Positions 32,043 to 42,165 of a DNA stretch of 64,000 bases are shown one piece after another. The first letter of the stretch is position 1. The number at the start of each line of letters is the position of its first letter. The translations under genes were made by a program, and so were the position numbers. The DNA comes from Bacterioplanoides sp. SCSIO 12839 (lineage in GTDB: Bacteria > Pseudomonadota > Gammaproteobacteria > Pseudomonadales > Oceanobacteraceae), in assembly GCF_024397975.1 (NCBI RefSeq), contig NZ_CP073745.1, positions 3,312,501 through 3,376,500 on the forward strand, in the 5' to 3' direction. A model generated the notes under the pieces. The model made no database searches and was not told the DNA's origin. It was given only the letters and a program-made list of their open reading frames with translations.

Positions 32043-34550
32043 TTATTCAAGCTCACGCAATACCGTGAGCGGAGCAACGTTAACCGCTGCCCGCATTAAA
32101 AAACGCCCCACCAGCACTAACATCACAACCGTTGCCGGTGGCAACCATAACCAGGCCCGGCCCAACCCCTGAAAAACACCCTGATAAGGAATATTCAGCA
32201 AATATTGATACAAACCAAAAACAATGACCTCTCCCCCCAATAAAGCCAGCAAAGCGGAGGTCAGCGCCAGTAATGAAAACTCGGCCGTCTGAGCCTTGCG
32301 AATCACCACACGACTGGCACCCAATGTTCGCAAGATCGCTCCCTCACGCAGGCGTTCATTTAAACTGGCAATCAGCGTAGCAATCATCACCAGAGCTGCG
32401 GCAATTAAAACAAAGGTCAGAATCAATTCAACCGCCAGGCTCACTTGCATTAATAATGTCTGGATTTGCCCGAGTACAATCTGCATATCCAATAAAGTCA
32501 CGGTGGGAAAATCACGAATTAACTGAGTGAGTTGCTGCTGTTGCTCTGGTGGCACATAAAAACTGGTTAAGTAGCTACCGGGTAGCTGATCCAGCACATC
32601 CGGGGAAAACATCATATAAAAATTCGGCGATAATGAACCCCAGTCCACCTCTCGGATACTGGAAATGGTCGCCTGAAAATCAACGCCTCCCGCTCGGAAA
32701 AATAACCGATCGCCTAACCCGACACCTAAACGTTCCGCCAGTTTTTCTTCAACAGAAACCTGGTTTTCAGCATTGTTAATCGCTTGCCAGTCTCCGGCAA
32801 CAATACGATTGGAATCTGGTAATTGCCGGTCGGACGTCAAAGCTAAATCGCGATTAATCGCCGGATCAGCAGCGATATCAAGATTTTGTACATCCTGATC
32901 GTTAATTTTCAGCAAACGTCCGGGCACCATGGTGTATAAGCGCTCGGTACGATACCCCGCTGCCTCAACCTGCTGGTAAAACGCATCTTTTTCATACGGT
33001 TGAATATTAATGGCAAACACATTGGGGGCATCGTCCGGTAGGCTGGCCTGCCAGTCAGCCAATAAATCATTGCGCACCACACCAATCACCACCATCACCA
33101 GCAACGTCAGTGAAAAAGCGAGTACCTGCCCGGCTGTCTGGCGGCTATTACGGCTCAGATGCTGCCAGGCAAAGCGCAATACCAAAGGCAGCGACGTCTG
33201 ACTCAGGGGCTTACGCAACAAGGCAATTGCGCCGTGCAGCAGAGCCAATAACAACAGAACAACAATCCCGCCTCCCATCATCATCCCCAACGTCAGTGGC
33301 AGGTCCTGGGTGAAAAACCAGAGCAGTAGCGTTAAAGCCGCCAAAGCCAATAACGTGATCAGCCAACCGGACAAAGGCACGGGGGTAATATCCCGGCGCA
33401 ACACGCGTAAAGGCGCAACACGAGAGAGCGGCAAAATATACGGTAAAGCAAAACCAAATAAGGTCAGCACACCACTACTGGCGCCCAACAACCAGGCTGA
33501 CAACGGGGCCGATGGTAAATGCTCTGGCAAAATTCCCTGCAATAATTGAATCAGCCCTTGCTGCAATGACGCCGCCAGACTGCTGCCCACCACCGTAGCG
33601 AGCAATGCCAGAATGACCAGCTGCCAGGCATACACCTGATACACCTGGCGTTGCTGTAAACCAAAAGTGCGCATCAGAGCGCTGATATCATAATGGCGCT
33701 GTGCATAACGCTGGGCACAGATAGCAACAGCCACACTGGCCAATACAACGGCCAATAATGCCGCTAAACCCAAATAACGTCGTGCACGATCGAGTGCATT
33801 CGACATCGCCTGATTGCTGTCTTGTAAGGATTCAAAACTCTGATTCGCTTCCAACGGCCAGCCATTGCGCAACTGCTGCAACACCTCGCCATCACCTTTC
33901 AGCAACAGGCGATACTGCAACCGGCTGCCAGGGCCTAATAACGATGAGTTTTCCACATCCTGCCAGTGAATCATCACCCGGGGTGATAAGGTGTAAAAAT
34001 TACCGCCGCGGTCACTTTCTTCAAGAATCACCGCGCTGATGCGATATTCCCCCTCTCCGAGTTCGAGGGTGTCACCGACCTCGGCTTGCAATAACGCCAA
34101 TAAACGCGGCTCCACCCACACCTCACCCGGTTGTGGCCCTTGTGTTGCCAGAGTATGCGAGGCGGTTTGTTGATAAACCTGGTCACTGATTAATAATCGC
34201 CCACGCAACGGATACCCTTCATCCACAGCTTTGATCGCCGCCAACGACATCTCGTCGCCTTTCAGTACCACACTCGGAAACGTCAGTGTACGCGCCGTTT
34301 TGACACCTTGCTGTTGAGCTTGCAGGCGCCACTCATCGTTAATCAGGCTGGTCGATTTTAAGCGCAGGTCTGCGCCTAATAAGTCGTTTGAGCGCGACTG
34401 CATGGCCAGATCCAAACGCGCACTGAACAGTGAAATAGCAGTGGTGGAAGTCACGGCAATTAATAATGCCACCAGAATCAGGGTGAGTTCTCCACTTCTG
34501 GCTTCACGCGCCAATAAGCGTAATGCAAGGCGGATCGGCATCAGACTCAT
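32043..34550 (-). CDS. ybbP: ABC-transporter-type permease, YbbP family (FtsX-like)
   Basis: 835 residues with two FtsX-type membrane modules. An N-terminal anchor (TLILVALLIAVTSTTAISLFSARL) is followed by a periplasmic domain, then several central helices and a second periplasmic domain, ending in a four-helix C-terminal module with the NERLREGAILRTLGASRVVI coupling helix, a family mark. It pairs with YbbA, whose stop overlaps its start (34547-34550). The complex works as a mechanotransmission-type ABC system, as in MacB/LolCDE, with unsettled substrate (linked to TesA activity by gene order). Confidence 0.9.
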   Translation of the reverse strand: MSLMPIRLALRLLAREARSGELTLILVALLIAVTSTTAISLFSARLDLAMQSRSNDLLGADLRLKSTSLINDEWRLQAQQQGVKTARTLTFPSVVLKGDEMSLAAIKAVDEGYPLRGRLLISDQVYQQTASHTLATQGPQPGEVWVEPRLLALLQAEVGDTLELGEGEYRISAVILEESDRGGNFYTLSPRVMIHWQDVENSSLLGPGSRLQYRLLLKGDGEVLQQLRNGWPLEANQSFESLQDSNQAMSNALDRARRYLGLAALLAVVLASVAVAICAQRYAQRHYDISALMRTFGLQQRQVYQVYAWQLVILALLATVVGSSLAASLQQGLIQLLQGILPEHLPSAPLSAWLLGASSGVLTLFGFALPYILPLSRVAPLRVLRRDITPVPLSGWLITLLALAALTLLLWFFTQDLPLTLGMMMGGGIVVLLLLALLHGAIALLRKPLSQTSLPLVLRFAWQHLSRNSRQTAGQVLAFSLTLLVMVVIGVVRNDLLADWQASLPDDAPNVFAINIQPYEKDAFYQQVEAAGYRTERLYTMVPGRLLKINDQDVQNLDIAADPAINRDLALTSDRQLPDSNRIVAGDWQAINNAENQVSVEEKLAERLGVGLGDRLFFRAGGVDFQATISSIREVDWGSLSPNFYMMFSPDVLDQLPGSYLTSFYVPPEQQQQLTQLIRDFPTVTLLDMQIVLGQIQTLLMQVSLAVELILTFVLIAAALVMIATLIASLNERLREGAILRTLGASRVVIRKAQTAEFSLLALTSALLALLGGEVIVFGLYQYLLNIPYQGVFQGLGRAWLWLPPATVVMLVLVGRFLMRAAVNVAPLTVLRELE

Positions 34551-35311
34551 GGCAACACCTCTGTCGCAGTGACTGCCTCAGCTTCCGTTACTGACTGCAA
34601 GCGGCCATCTACCATTTCCACCTGGCGCGAACACCGGGCCGCCAGCTGTGGATCGTGGGTGACCAGAACCAGCGTGGTTCCCTGCTCCTGATTCATACGG
34701 AATAACAATTCTTCAATCTGATGCCCAGTGGCCCGATCCAGATTACCGGTTGGTTCATCGGCGAATAAAATTTTGGGCGAACCGGCAAATGCCCGGGCAA
34801 TGGCAACACGTTGCTGTTCGCCACCCGATAACTGTGTCGGATAATGTTGCTCGCGATGATCCAGACCGACCTGAGCCAACCAGGACTGAGCTTGCTGCCG
34901 GGCATTCGCGGCATTCATTATTTCTAACGGCAGCATCACGTTTTCCAGTGCTGTCAGGCCTGGCAGCAACTGAAAGTTCTGGAACACAAACGACACACCC
35001 TTAGCTCGCACGGCAGCTCGCTGATCCTCATCCATATCATCAATGCGCTGCCCTAATAAATGGATTTGTCCGGAAGTCGGCTGATCCAGGCCTGCCATCA
35101 GCCCTAACAAGGTCGATTTGCCACTGCCCGAGGCACCCACAACAGCAACGCTTTCACCCGACTTGATCTCAATATCAACACCCTGCAAGATGACCAGTTC
35201 CTGATTGCCAGCCTGCACCCGCTTTTCCAGCCCTCTAATAATCAATGAGGCGTCATCAAACGAAAGAGAAGCGTGTCTAGAATTACCGGAGAGTGTTGTG
35301 TCAGTTGTCAT
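34547..35311 (-). CDS. ybbA: ABC-transporter ATPase YbbA
   Basis: About 254 residues from the ATG at 35311. LolD/MacB-type ATPase: Walker [12 protein letters not shown]-loop [14 protein letters not shown], signature [15 protein letters not shown], Walker [13 protein letters not shown] and switch His THDPQLAAR. The frame is open upstream but only as antisense of tesA. Its first bases overlap those of tesA head-to-head by 14 bases, so the two genes' promoters must lie inside each other's coding sequence. A later start is possible because the extra N-terminal 25 residues are not family-like. Confidence 0.9.
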   Translation of the reverse strand: MTTDTTLSGNSRHASLSFDDASLIIRGLEKRVQAGNQELVILQGVDIEIKSGESVAVVGASGSGKSTLLGLMAGLDQPTSGQIHLLGQRIDDMDEDQRAAVRAKGVSFVFQNFQLLPGLTALENVMLPLEIMNAANARQQAQSWLAQVGLDHREQHYPTQLSGGEQQRVAIARAFAGSPKILFADEPTGNLDRATGHQIEELLFRMNQEQGTTLVLVTHDPQLAARCSRQVEMVDGRLQSVTEAEAVTATEVLP

Positions 35312-35942
35312 CGTATTACGAAACCTGCTGTTAGTCGTATTCATGGGCATGTTATCCGTGACGGCTATTGCCGCCGCCAATGATGCCCACTCCAAAACCA
35401 TTCTGATCGTTGGAGACAGCATTAGTGCCGGATTTGGCATCCCGTTGCAACAGGGATGGGTGGCGTTATTAGGTAAAGAATTGCAACGCCTGGGCCACAA
35501 CACCCAAATCATTAATGCCAGTATCAGCGGCGACACCACCCAGGGAGGTGTGTCGAGACTCCCTGCTCTGCTGAAATCACACCAACCACATCTGGTTGTC
35601 ATTGAATTAGGCGGTAATGACGGCCTCAGAGGAACGCCAATCCGACGGATTCAGGCCAATCTGCAACGTATGATTCATCAGGCCCGTGAGGCAAACAGCG
35701 ACATATTTCTGCTCGGCATGCAGATCCCGCCCAACTATGGCCGCAAATACACACAATCTTTTCGTGAGATATTTCCTACATTAGCCGAGGAAAACCAGAT
35801 TCCTTACCTGCCCTTCCTGCTCGAGAAAGTCGTGACTGAGCCGGGAATGATGCAGGCTGACGGTATTCACCCAACCTCAGCGGCACAGCCTCAAATGATG
35901 CAGAATGCTCTGCCAGGGATTTTGCAATGGCTTACAAAGTAA
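35298..35942 (+). CDS. tesA: TesA: acyl-CoA thioesterase I / lysophospholipase L1 (arylesterase)
   Basis: About 214 residues; GTG start at 35298 chosen for GGAG 7 bases upstream and because the signal peptide (LLLVVFMGMLSVTAIAAA) needs it. The SGNH hydrolase blocks are complete: GDSISAGFG (Ser 41), SISGDTTQGG (Gly), GGNDGLRG (Asn) and DGIHPT (Asp and His). Periplasmic enzyme cleaving thioesters, lysophospholipids and arylesters. It is divergent from ybbA-ybbP, as in many gammaproteobacteria. Confidence 0.93.
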   Translation: MSVVIVLRNLLLVVFMGMLSVTAIAAANDAHSKTILIVGDSISAGFGIPLQQGWVALLGKELQRLGHNTQIINASISGDTTQGGVSRLPALLKSHQPHLVVIELGGNDGLRGTPIRRIQANLQRMIHQAREANSDIFLLGMQIPPNYGRKYTQSFREIFPTLAEENQIPYLPFLLEKVVTEPGMMQADGIHPTSAAQPQMMQNALPGILQWLTK

Positions 35943-36010
35943 ACCGATAACCCATCGTTGTGCCGCTATACTGAATAACACGTATTGTTCTTTATCTGGT
36001 TCTTATATAC

Positions 36011-38383
36011 ATGTTTTTTCTCAACAGGCTGCCAACGGGATTGCGCAATCGTTATCTCCTGATCTGGCTACTATGCGTTATCGTGCTGGCGCTTCACTTA
36101 AGCAATACCTGGCAGCAAACTAAGCGGTTGGTCAGCGATGAGTTATATCGTCAGCAACATAGTTTCTTACAAACGGTTAAGCATCAGCTTGATTACAAAA
36201 ATATTTCTGTCGAACAGCTGCAACACAATGATTTCCCAAAGCTGGTTCGCACCCATCACTATCAGAACCTCAGCTTAAAGGTTTATTCGTCACAGGATCA
36301 GCTGCTGGCGTTTGATCATCCGAAAACAAACAATGACATCAGTCATCTGCTATCGGAAGAGGTGCCACTGCGAATTCAAAGCTTTTTGCAAAAATTACCA
36401 TCAGAACACTCACCATCCGATCAGATGCATTTCAGCGAAAAAAACAGCAATCTGGATAGTCAGGATGTCTATCGACAAATTTTGATAAGCGATAACCCGG
36501 AAGTCAAAATTGAAGCTTCGGTTCCGGCCTTTGATCTGCACCTACGAGCAGTTAAAAGTGCTATGTCTGGCATTATTTTATGGTTATTAACCAGCCTGGC
36601 GGTTTTACTGAGTTATTACCATGATAAAAAAAATAAACAAAAGCTGATTACCAAAGAGCAGGCTTTCATTAAATCACTGAAGAAATCAGAAAATACAACC
36701 TCACTGTTTTTAAATAACATCTCAGGCTGTGCTTATCAGGCCGATTATCCCAGCTACAAATTACGGTTTGTTACTCAGGGAAGTGAGCAAATTTTTTCGT
36801 TACCAGAAGAAGACTTTTCCCGACATACGTATTCGCTGCTCGATTTTCTTCATGAAGACGATAAAGATAATGTCATCCGCCAAATTGAAAAGCACGTCAA
36901 AGAACAATCATCGTTTGAATTTGTATGCCGTCTGACGATCCAAGGGTACGATAGCCGCTGGGCAATGAACAAAGGACATATTTGCACCAATAAGGATGGC
37001 ACATTAACCATCGAAGGCTTACTGGTTGATATAACAGATCAGAAGTTATCACAACAGCAAGTAGAGTACCTGGCCACGCGCGACCCGTTAACAGAGTTGG
37101 CTAATCGTTACTGTTTTAACGATGAAATGATTAATCATATTAACCGGGATACAAAACATCAGCAGCCTTTTGCTTTATTACTGATTGATCTGGATCGTTT
37201 TAAAACCGTTAACGAGTCACTGGGACATCAGGTTGGAGACCGACTGCTGAGATTAGTGTCGGAGCGATTAAAAAAAGCCGTCAATGAAAAACATTTATTA
37301 GCCCGGTTGGGTGGTGATGAGTTTGTCATCATGATGAATAATCCGGCTGATCGCGATGAAGTGATGTCACTGGCCGATCACGTCAAAGATATTCTGGCGC
37401 AAACGTTTCAGCTCGAATATTACAAACTCAGCAGCACCTGCAGTATCGGTATCAGCCTTTACCCCGATAACGCCACCGAATCACACGAGTTGATGCAGCA
37501 TGCCGATACCGCCATGTATAAAGCAAAAGAAAAGGGAGGCAATTGTTATCAGTTTTTCTCAGATGAAATGAATCACCAGGCGAAAGAACGCTTGTTATTA
37601 GAAAATGAGCTACGTAAAGCCATCAAACTGCAGCAATTTGAACTTCATTATCAACCTCAGGTCACCACTAGCGATAACCAATTATTAGGTGCGGAAGCGC
37701 TGATTCGCTGGAACCATCCTGAAAGAGGCATGATTTCACCAGCCGACTTTATTCCTATCGCTGAAGAAACCGGCATGATCAGGGACATTGGTGACTGGGC
37801 ATTAAATGAAGCTTGTTCGGTTTTCAGCCGTTGGAATCAACAGTTTGGCCTGAACCTGATCATTTCCGTGAACGTTTCGGCCTGCCAGATGGACGAGGCG
37901 TTTGTCCAACGCGTTAAGTTTCTGCTAGACAAACATCAGCTACCTGCGTCCCAACTGGAATTGGAAATCACTGAAAGTTTATTAATGGATAACCTCAACG
38001 AAAACATTCGCCTAATGCATAAAATCAATGAGTTCGGCGTTGAGTTTGCCATGGATGATTTTGGAACCGGGTACTCGTCTTTGAGTTACCTGAAGCAATT
38101 CCCGCTAAGAAAATTAAAGATTGACCGGTCTTTTATCAATGACATTACGACGGATGTTGATGACGAAGCAATTGTCCGGGCCATTATTGCGATGGCAAAA
38201 ACCCTGAAATTAAAACTGGTCGCAGAAGGTGTGGAAACAGACCAACAGCTTTCCATGCTGTCGGAAATGACCTGTGAAAGCTATCAGGGGTATTATTTCA
38301 GTCGTCCTATTCCTGAAGAAGAGTTTTGTCAGCGCTATCTGATGAAAGGCAACCTGGTTAGTTTTACCTCAGTTAGCCGATAA
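36011..38383 (+). CDS. Membrane PAS-GGDEF-EAL cyclic-di-GMP enzyme
   Basis: 790 residues. N-terminal helix (LLIWLLCVIVLALHLS), a periplasmic sensor of about 140 residues, a second helix (AMSGIILWLLTSLAVLLSYY), a PAS-like domain (SGCAYQADYPSYKLRFVT...), then GGDEF (LGGDEFVIM intact) and EAL (GAEALIRWNHPERG, DDFGTGYSSLSYL intact). Both cyclase and phosphodiesterase signatures look active; there is no RxxD inhibition site before GGDEF. It could make or break cyclic di-GMP depending on the periplasmic signal. Its 3' end overlaps the convergent lipase foldase gene by 15 bases. Confidence 0.92.
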   Translation: MFFLNRLPTGLRNRYLLIWLLCVIVLALHLSNTWQQTKRLVSDELYRQQHSFLQTVKHQLDYKNISVEQLQHNDFPKLVRTHHYQNLSLKVYSSQDQLLAFDHPKTNNDISHLLSEEVPLRIQSFLQKLPSEHSPSDQMHFSEKNSNLDSQDVYRQILISDNPEVKIEASVPAFDLHLRAVKSAMSGIILWLLTSLAVLLSYYHDKKNKQKLITKEQAFIKSLKKSENTTSLFLNNISGCAYQADYPSYKLRFVTQGSEQIFSLPEEDFSRHTYSLLDFLHEDDKDNVIRQIEKHVKEQSSFEFVCRLTIQGYDSRWAMNKGHICTNKDGTLTIEGLLVDITDQKLSQQQVEYLATRDPLTELANRYCFNDEMINHINRDTKHQQPFALLLIDLDRFKTVNESLGHQVGDRLLRLVSERLKKAVNEKHLLARLGGDEFVIMMNNPADRDEVMSLADHVKDILAQTFQLEYYKLSSTCSIGISLYPDNATESHELMQHADTAMYKAKEKGGNCYQFFSDEMNHQAKERLLLENELRKAIKLQQFELHYQPQVTTSDNQLLGAEALIRWNHPERGMISPADFIPIAEETGMIRDIGDWALNEACSVFSRWNQQFGLNLIISVNVSACQMDEAFVQRVKFLLDKHQLPASQLELEITESLLMDNLNENIRLMHKINEFGVEFAMDDFGTGYSSLSYLKQFPLRKLKIDRSFINDITTDVDDEAIVRAIIAMAKTLKLKLVAEGVETDQQLSMLSEMTCESYQGYYFSRPIPEEEFCQRYLMKGNLVSFTSVSR

Positions 38384-39382
38384 TAATTGAATCGCTGCCG
38401 GTAACCTTTTTTGCTCTTGTGCAGAGAAGTGCTGGTTACGATAAGTCATTAATAATTCTTCACGATATTCAGGGTCAATACTCTGCAACTGTTCAGAATT
38501 CATATAATTGAGGTAACTTGTCAGCCGCTGATGCCAGGCCTGTTGTTTTTGGTCTGTGGCAGCCAGACGATCTGCAGCATCATGACCAAACTTCTGTACA
38601 CGAAACTGGTGGATGGCTTCGCTACTGTGCCCTTGTTGAATCATAGCCTGCTCATGACGATTCAGTTCAACCACACTCCGGGTCTGATCGCGCATCCTGC
38701 GTATCGGTTCAGGAAGCTGTTGCTCCAGTAATCGTAACTCGTCCTCGCTAGCTCCGGATCTTCGGGCCAGAATTTGTTCTATCATATAATTGTCCAGCAG
38801 CTCATCACCCGTAAAAAACGCATCGATTATTTGTGCACTGAACCATTGTTGTCGTAACCGCTGTTGCCAACGAGTACGCTCAACCATGTCTTCAGTGGCC
38901 GCAACATCAACCCTTTTTTGCTGTTCAAGGTCGTAATGCTCTAATGCTTGCAAATAACCAATGTATTGCTGCAACAAAGCCAGTGCCTGAGAGCTGCCAG
39001 GTTCAGGTAGTTGTATCATTTGGCTTCGTATCACGAATAAAATGTCAGCCAATTCAACTTCTCCCTGAGCCGCTAAATGAAAATCCAGCCATTGTCGTAA
39101 TGCCAGGTCGATAATCAAATTCCCCTGATTATCCGTACGCAATAAACCATCACGTTCAGCACCCCGAAATGTTTTTAAGGACAATAGTTGTTTGCTTAAA
39201 ACAGTCGGATCAGATTCAGTAATAATCTGATCCGGTGTCGCCACTACGACATTATTCTGCAACACGCCCTGCTTTTTCACCTTTGTTTCAAACGTTAATA
39301 AGGCGGTGCAAATCACGACAAAAAACAACAATAAAAAAGGGCCTAACAATGGGCTGTTTAAAACAATACGTAATGGCTTCAT
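38369..39382 (-). CDS. Lipase-specific foldase (Lif/LimA)
   Basis: 337 residues: a membrane anchor (LLGPFLLLFFVVICTALL), a variable linker, then the helical chaperone domain. The foldase motif region starts at LKTFRGAERDGLL and includes LRQWLDFHLAAQGE, the counterpart of RxxFDYxLSAxGE in Pseudomonas and Burkholderia Lif. It holds lipase in the periplasm until it folds, before type II secretion. It starts 2 bases after the lipase stop, the usual lipA-lif order. T2SS genes are not in the window. Confidence 0.9.
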   Translation of the reverse strand: MKPLRIVLNSPLLGPFLLLFFVVICTALLTFETKVKKQGVLQNNVVVATPDQIITESDPTVLSKQLLSLKTFRGAERDGLLRTDNQGNLIIDLALRQWLDFHLAAQGEVELADILFVIRSQMIQLPEPGSSQALALLQQYIGYLQALEHYDLEQQKRVDVAATEDMVERTRWQQRLRQQWFSAQIIDAFFTGDELLDNYMIEQILARRSGASEDELRLLEQQLPEPIRRMRDQTRSVVELNRHEQAMIQQGHSSEAIHQFRVQKFGHDAADRLAATDQKQQAWHQRLTSYLNYMNSEQLQSIDPEYREELLMTYRNQHFSAQEQKRLPAAIQLLSAN

Positions 39383-39384
39383 GG

Positions 39385-40329
39385 TTATAACCCCGCTTGT
39401 TTTAAGCGATTGGCGTGGGTCCGGAATACCGTTAATGGATCCGTTTCCGTCAGATGGTGAATACCTAACAACAGGTTCACTTCATCCAAATGATTCATAC
39501 GGAAGTCATCACGAATTACCATTCCTAAACGCGAAGAACAGCTGCCAACCAAACCATCATTGGCCTCACCTGCCGGGAAGAAATGTTGAGCAGTGCCGGT
39601 AATAAGATCCAGAGGATCTAATACATTCGTAACAGGCTGAGCACCGCTCCACGAATAATAACGTACACCATTCACTTCATAAGCGCCTTCACCGCAGGCA
39701 GTCGTTGGAATGCCATCACCATGCAGCTGGTTAAACGCCTCCGTTTGTTCAAATGTCATGGAACGCATCGAAGCCAGAATATCCTGGGGATAATCACCAC
39801 CGGATACACCGTCAATTACCTGAGCCAGTGTATTGCCAAGCGTGGCCAGTAATCCTTCCACAACCGCTGAGTCATCACTTAACTCTGATAACGTATCAGC
39901 CACCGGTGTACCACGGTTAACACCTGCAATGGTTGTCACCGATGCCACCAGATCTGGTCGCACTGAAGCCACGTAACGCGTCGTTGGCCCGCCATGACTA
40001 TGACCTATCAGATTCACTTTTTCAGCACCGCTGATTGCTAATATTTGCTCAATCTGAGGAATTAACTGCTCACCGCGGATTTCAGGTGAATTAGAATTGG
40101 ATACGGTCGTGATATACACATCAGCGCCATCCTGGCGGAGTGTTTCAGGCACTTTATACCAGTAATCGATGCCAAATAAATTATCAAAGCCAAATAATCC
40201 ATGGGTAAGCACAATCGGGTATTTCGTCTCGGTATAGCCGGAGCTGGGTGGCTTCGACATTGACCAGACATGACCAGAGAAACAAAGAGTTATAAATGCC
40301 AGCAATGTGGCAAGCGTCCGCATTATCAT
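39385..40329 (-). CDS. lipA: Secreted triacylglycerol lipase, family I
   Basis: 314 residues with signal peptide ending near VWSMS. Alpha/beta-hydrolase: oxyanion start YPIVLTHGLFGFDN, nucleophile GHSHGG (Ser 111), Cys pair (ACGEGAYEV and GSCSSRLG) matching the structural disulfide of Pseudomonas lipases, and a late His in LLGIHHLTETDP as catalytic His candidate. Hydrolyses long-chain triglycerides outside the cell after folding by the adjacent Lif and type II secretion. AAGGAT precedes the ATG. Confidence 0.92.
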   Translation of the reverse strand: MIMRTLATLLAFITLCFSGHVWSMSKPPSSGYTETKYPIVLTHGLFGFDNLFGIDYWYKVPETLRQDGADVYITTVSNSNSPEIRGEQLIPQIEQILAISGAEKVNLIGHSHGGPTTRYVASVRPDLVASVTTIAGVNRGTPVADTLSELSDDSAVVEGLLATLGNTLAQVIDGVSGGDYPQDILASMRSMTFEQTEAFNQLHGDGIPTTACGEGAYEVNGVRYYSWSGAQPVTNVLDPLDLITGTAQHFFPAGEANDGLVGSCSSRLGMVIRDDFRMNHLDEVNLLLGIHHLTETDPLTVFRTHANRLKQAGL

Positions 40330-40490
40330 AAGAAATTATCCTTCGTTTTTATTTTTTTAAGGCAGTTCTTTATCTGTCTTAGGCAGATATCGGATTTAGT
40401 CTAGATAACAAATATATAATCGACAGACTTATGATTATTTTTTATGCAAGATTTTCAGAGGGTCGCAGACAAAATATGTCTGAATAGATA

Positions 40491-42014
40491 TTAAACGCCA
40501 GTATCGGTAATTAATGATCCTATTTCCTGGTGATGCTTTCTTTTTTGTTCGTACATATCAGCATCAGCAATTTGCATAAGTTTCGTCAGCTCATAACCAT
40601 GATCTGACGTATAGGCATAACCAATACTGGCAGATATTCTCAGAGGTTCTAAACGCGCACCGTTGATGCCAAGCACAACACGCTCAAGTCGGTTTTTGAT
40701 CATCCGTAACTGATCCATATTTTCAATAGGGTCAACCAGTACAATAAATTCATCTCCGCCTAAACGAGCCGCCATATCACCACGTCGTAACGCTTGCGAC
40801 AAGCCTGAACCAAGCTGTTCAAGTACATAATCTCCTGCATCGTGGCCCAACTGGTCATTAATGGCTTTGAACCCATTAAGGTCGAGGTAAAATACCGCCA
40901 TATCCGCCTTGGAGCGTTCAGCCGTGGATAACAAACGCTGGGCATATTCATCGAAGCTATAACGGTTAGGCAGCCCTGTCAGGCCGTCATAGTTCGCTTG
41001 TTTATAAAGGCGACGGCGCTGCTCCTCTTCACTGGCTTCAAAGCGAGAGTGTATATGGAACATCTGTCGGTATAAGGTGGGGAAAACCACAATACCCATA
41101 ATCACAATCACCAGCCAGCTCCATTTTATATCGCTCCAGGTTAGTGGCCTTGAGAATTGAATCTCAAGCGTGTAATCACTTAGTTGAATCGTACGGGTAG
41201 CCTTTAATTCGGGAAATATTGATAAAACGCCCTCATGCTGTACATCGCTCACCTTGTTTACCAAGCGGAAACGATTGTTTTCTGTAACCGTGTATAAATC
41301 CACACCGAGATGCCACTGGTCCGTAATTGAAGGTAATAAATCACTGACCTTAACCACTAATAAGGATAAAAACTGTGGCACAGACTGATGCACAACCGTT
41401 TGCATCATCACCATAACCGGCTCGTCGTCGAGTAACTGAAACGGCTCGGTCAAGACGATTTTTTCACTGACATTTTGTGGAATATGATCATTAATAAAAT
41501 CGATGGTTTTTAGATCCAACCCAAGACGCGAGGCTTCAATCGCAGGCTCAATCATAATGACAGGCAGTGCCTGGTCATCATCAATAATTCGTTGACGCAC
41601 CAGACCTTCGCCGCTCACAAACCTTAAAACGGAAGGATGGCTGAGCTGCTGATGCATATATTGTTCATATTCCTGCCAGTTGCGATCTTCTACGAATTGC
41701 GCGACCTGGAACATATGAACATGAGGAAAGCGACGTGCCATGATACTGGCATAATTACGGACGGAATTCAGATCAACCGAGTCTTTACCCTTAAAATAGG
41801 TAAACAGCCCAACCAGTAAAGTTTCATTCTGAGCCATTTTTTCTCTGACATACTGGCTGATAACATAACTTTCTGAGTCAAATTCATGCTTCAGGCTTTG
41901 CATATTCCAAGACCAGGCAAGCACCAATGACATCACAAGACCCAGTAAGGTCATGATCGTCAGTAGCCCATATAACACGGGCAAACGTGATTTTTTAGAT
42001 TTGGAGTGGAACAT
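40491..42014 (-). CDS. CHASE-GGDEF diguanylate cyclase
   Basis: 507 residues: TM helix (LTIMTLLGLVMSLVLAWSW), an extracytoplasmic CHASE-like sensor (about 40-270; NYASIMARRFPHVHMFQVAQFV fits CHASE), a second helix (LVIVIMGIVVFPTLY), then a GGDEF domain starting NYDGLTGLPNR. ARLGGDEFIV is intact and RRGD lies 5 residues before it as an RxxD product-inhibition site. Cyclic di-GMP synthesis regulated from the periplasm. Its own transcript, about 160 bases from the lipase gene. Confidence 0.92.
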   Translation of the reverse strand: MFHSKSKKSRLPVLYGLLTIMTLLGLVMSLVLAWSWNMQSLKHEFDSESYVISQYVREKMAQNETLLVGLFTYFKGKDSVDLNSVRNYASIMARRFPHVHMFQVAQFVEDRNWQEYEQYMHQQLSHPSVLRFVSGEGLVRQRIIDDDQALPVIMIEPAIEASRLGLDLKTIDFINDHIPQNVSEKIVLTEPFQLLDDEPVMVMMQTVVHQSVPQFLSLLVVKVSDLLPSITDQWHLGVDLYTVTENNRFRLVNKVSDVQHEGVLSIFPELKATRTIQLSDYTLEIQFSRPLTWSDIKWSWLVIVIMGIVVFPTLYRQMFHIHSRFEASEEEQRRRLYKQANYDGLTGLPNRYSFDEYAQRLLSTAERSKADMAVFYLDLNGFKAINDQLGHDAGDYVLEQLGSGLSQALRRGDMAARLGGDEFIVLVDPIENMDQLRMIKNRLERVVLGINGARLEPLRISASIGYAYTSDHGYELTKLMQIADADMYEQKRKHHQEIGSLITDTGV

Positions 42015-42102
42015 AACTCAGCAACCGTCAATCCTTTGGAATAAGCGTAGCTGAGTTTTGGAGTTTTATGACAACAGAAAATTGGACGAAACAACATTAC
42101 GC

Positions 42103-42137
42103 AAAATGCCAAACCACCTGAGACGGTGATTTGGCAT
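42103..42137 (-). terminator. Rho-independent terminator of the Ig-like gene
   Basis: ATGCCAAATCACC pairs with GGTGGTTTGGCAT with one G-U, loop GTCTCA, then TTTT on the minus strand. It is 29 bases after the stop of the Ig-like lipoprotein gene. Confidence 0.75.
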
Positions 42138-42165
42138 CTATTTGAACGTAATGAATCGCGAAGAG

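Noticed and set aside
35312-35602. N-terminal extension of ybbA to 35602
   Set aside because: That stretch is antisense to tesA coding sequence, and its residues do not look like an ABC ATPase. The ATG at 35311 is the first plausible start.
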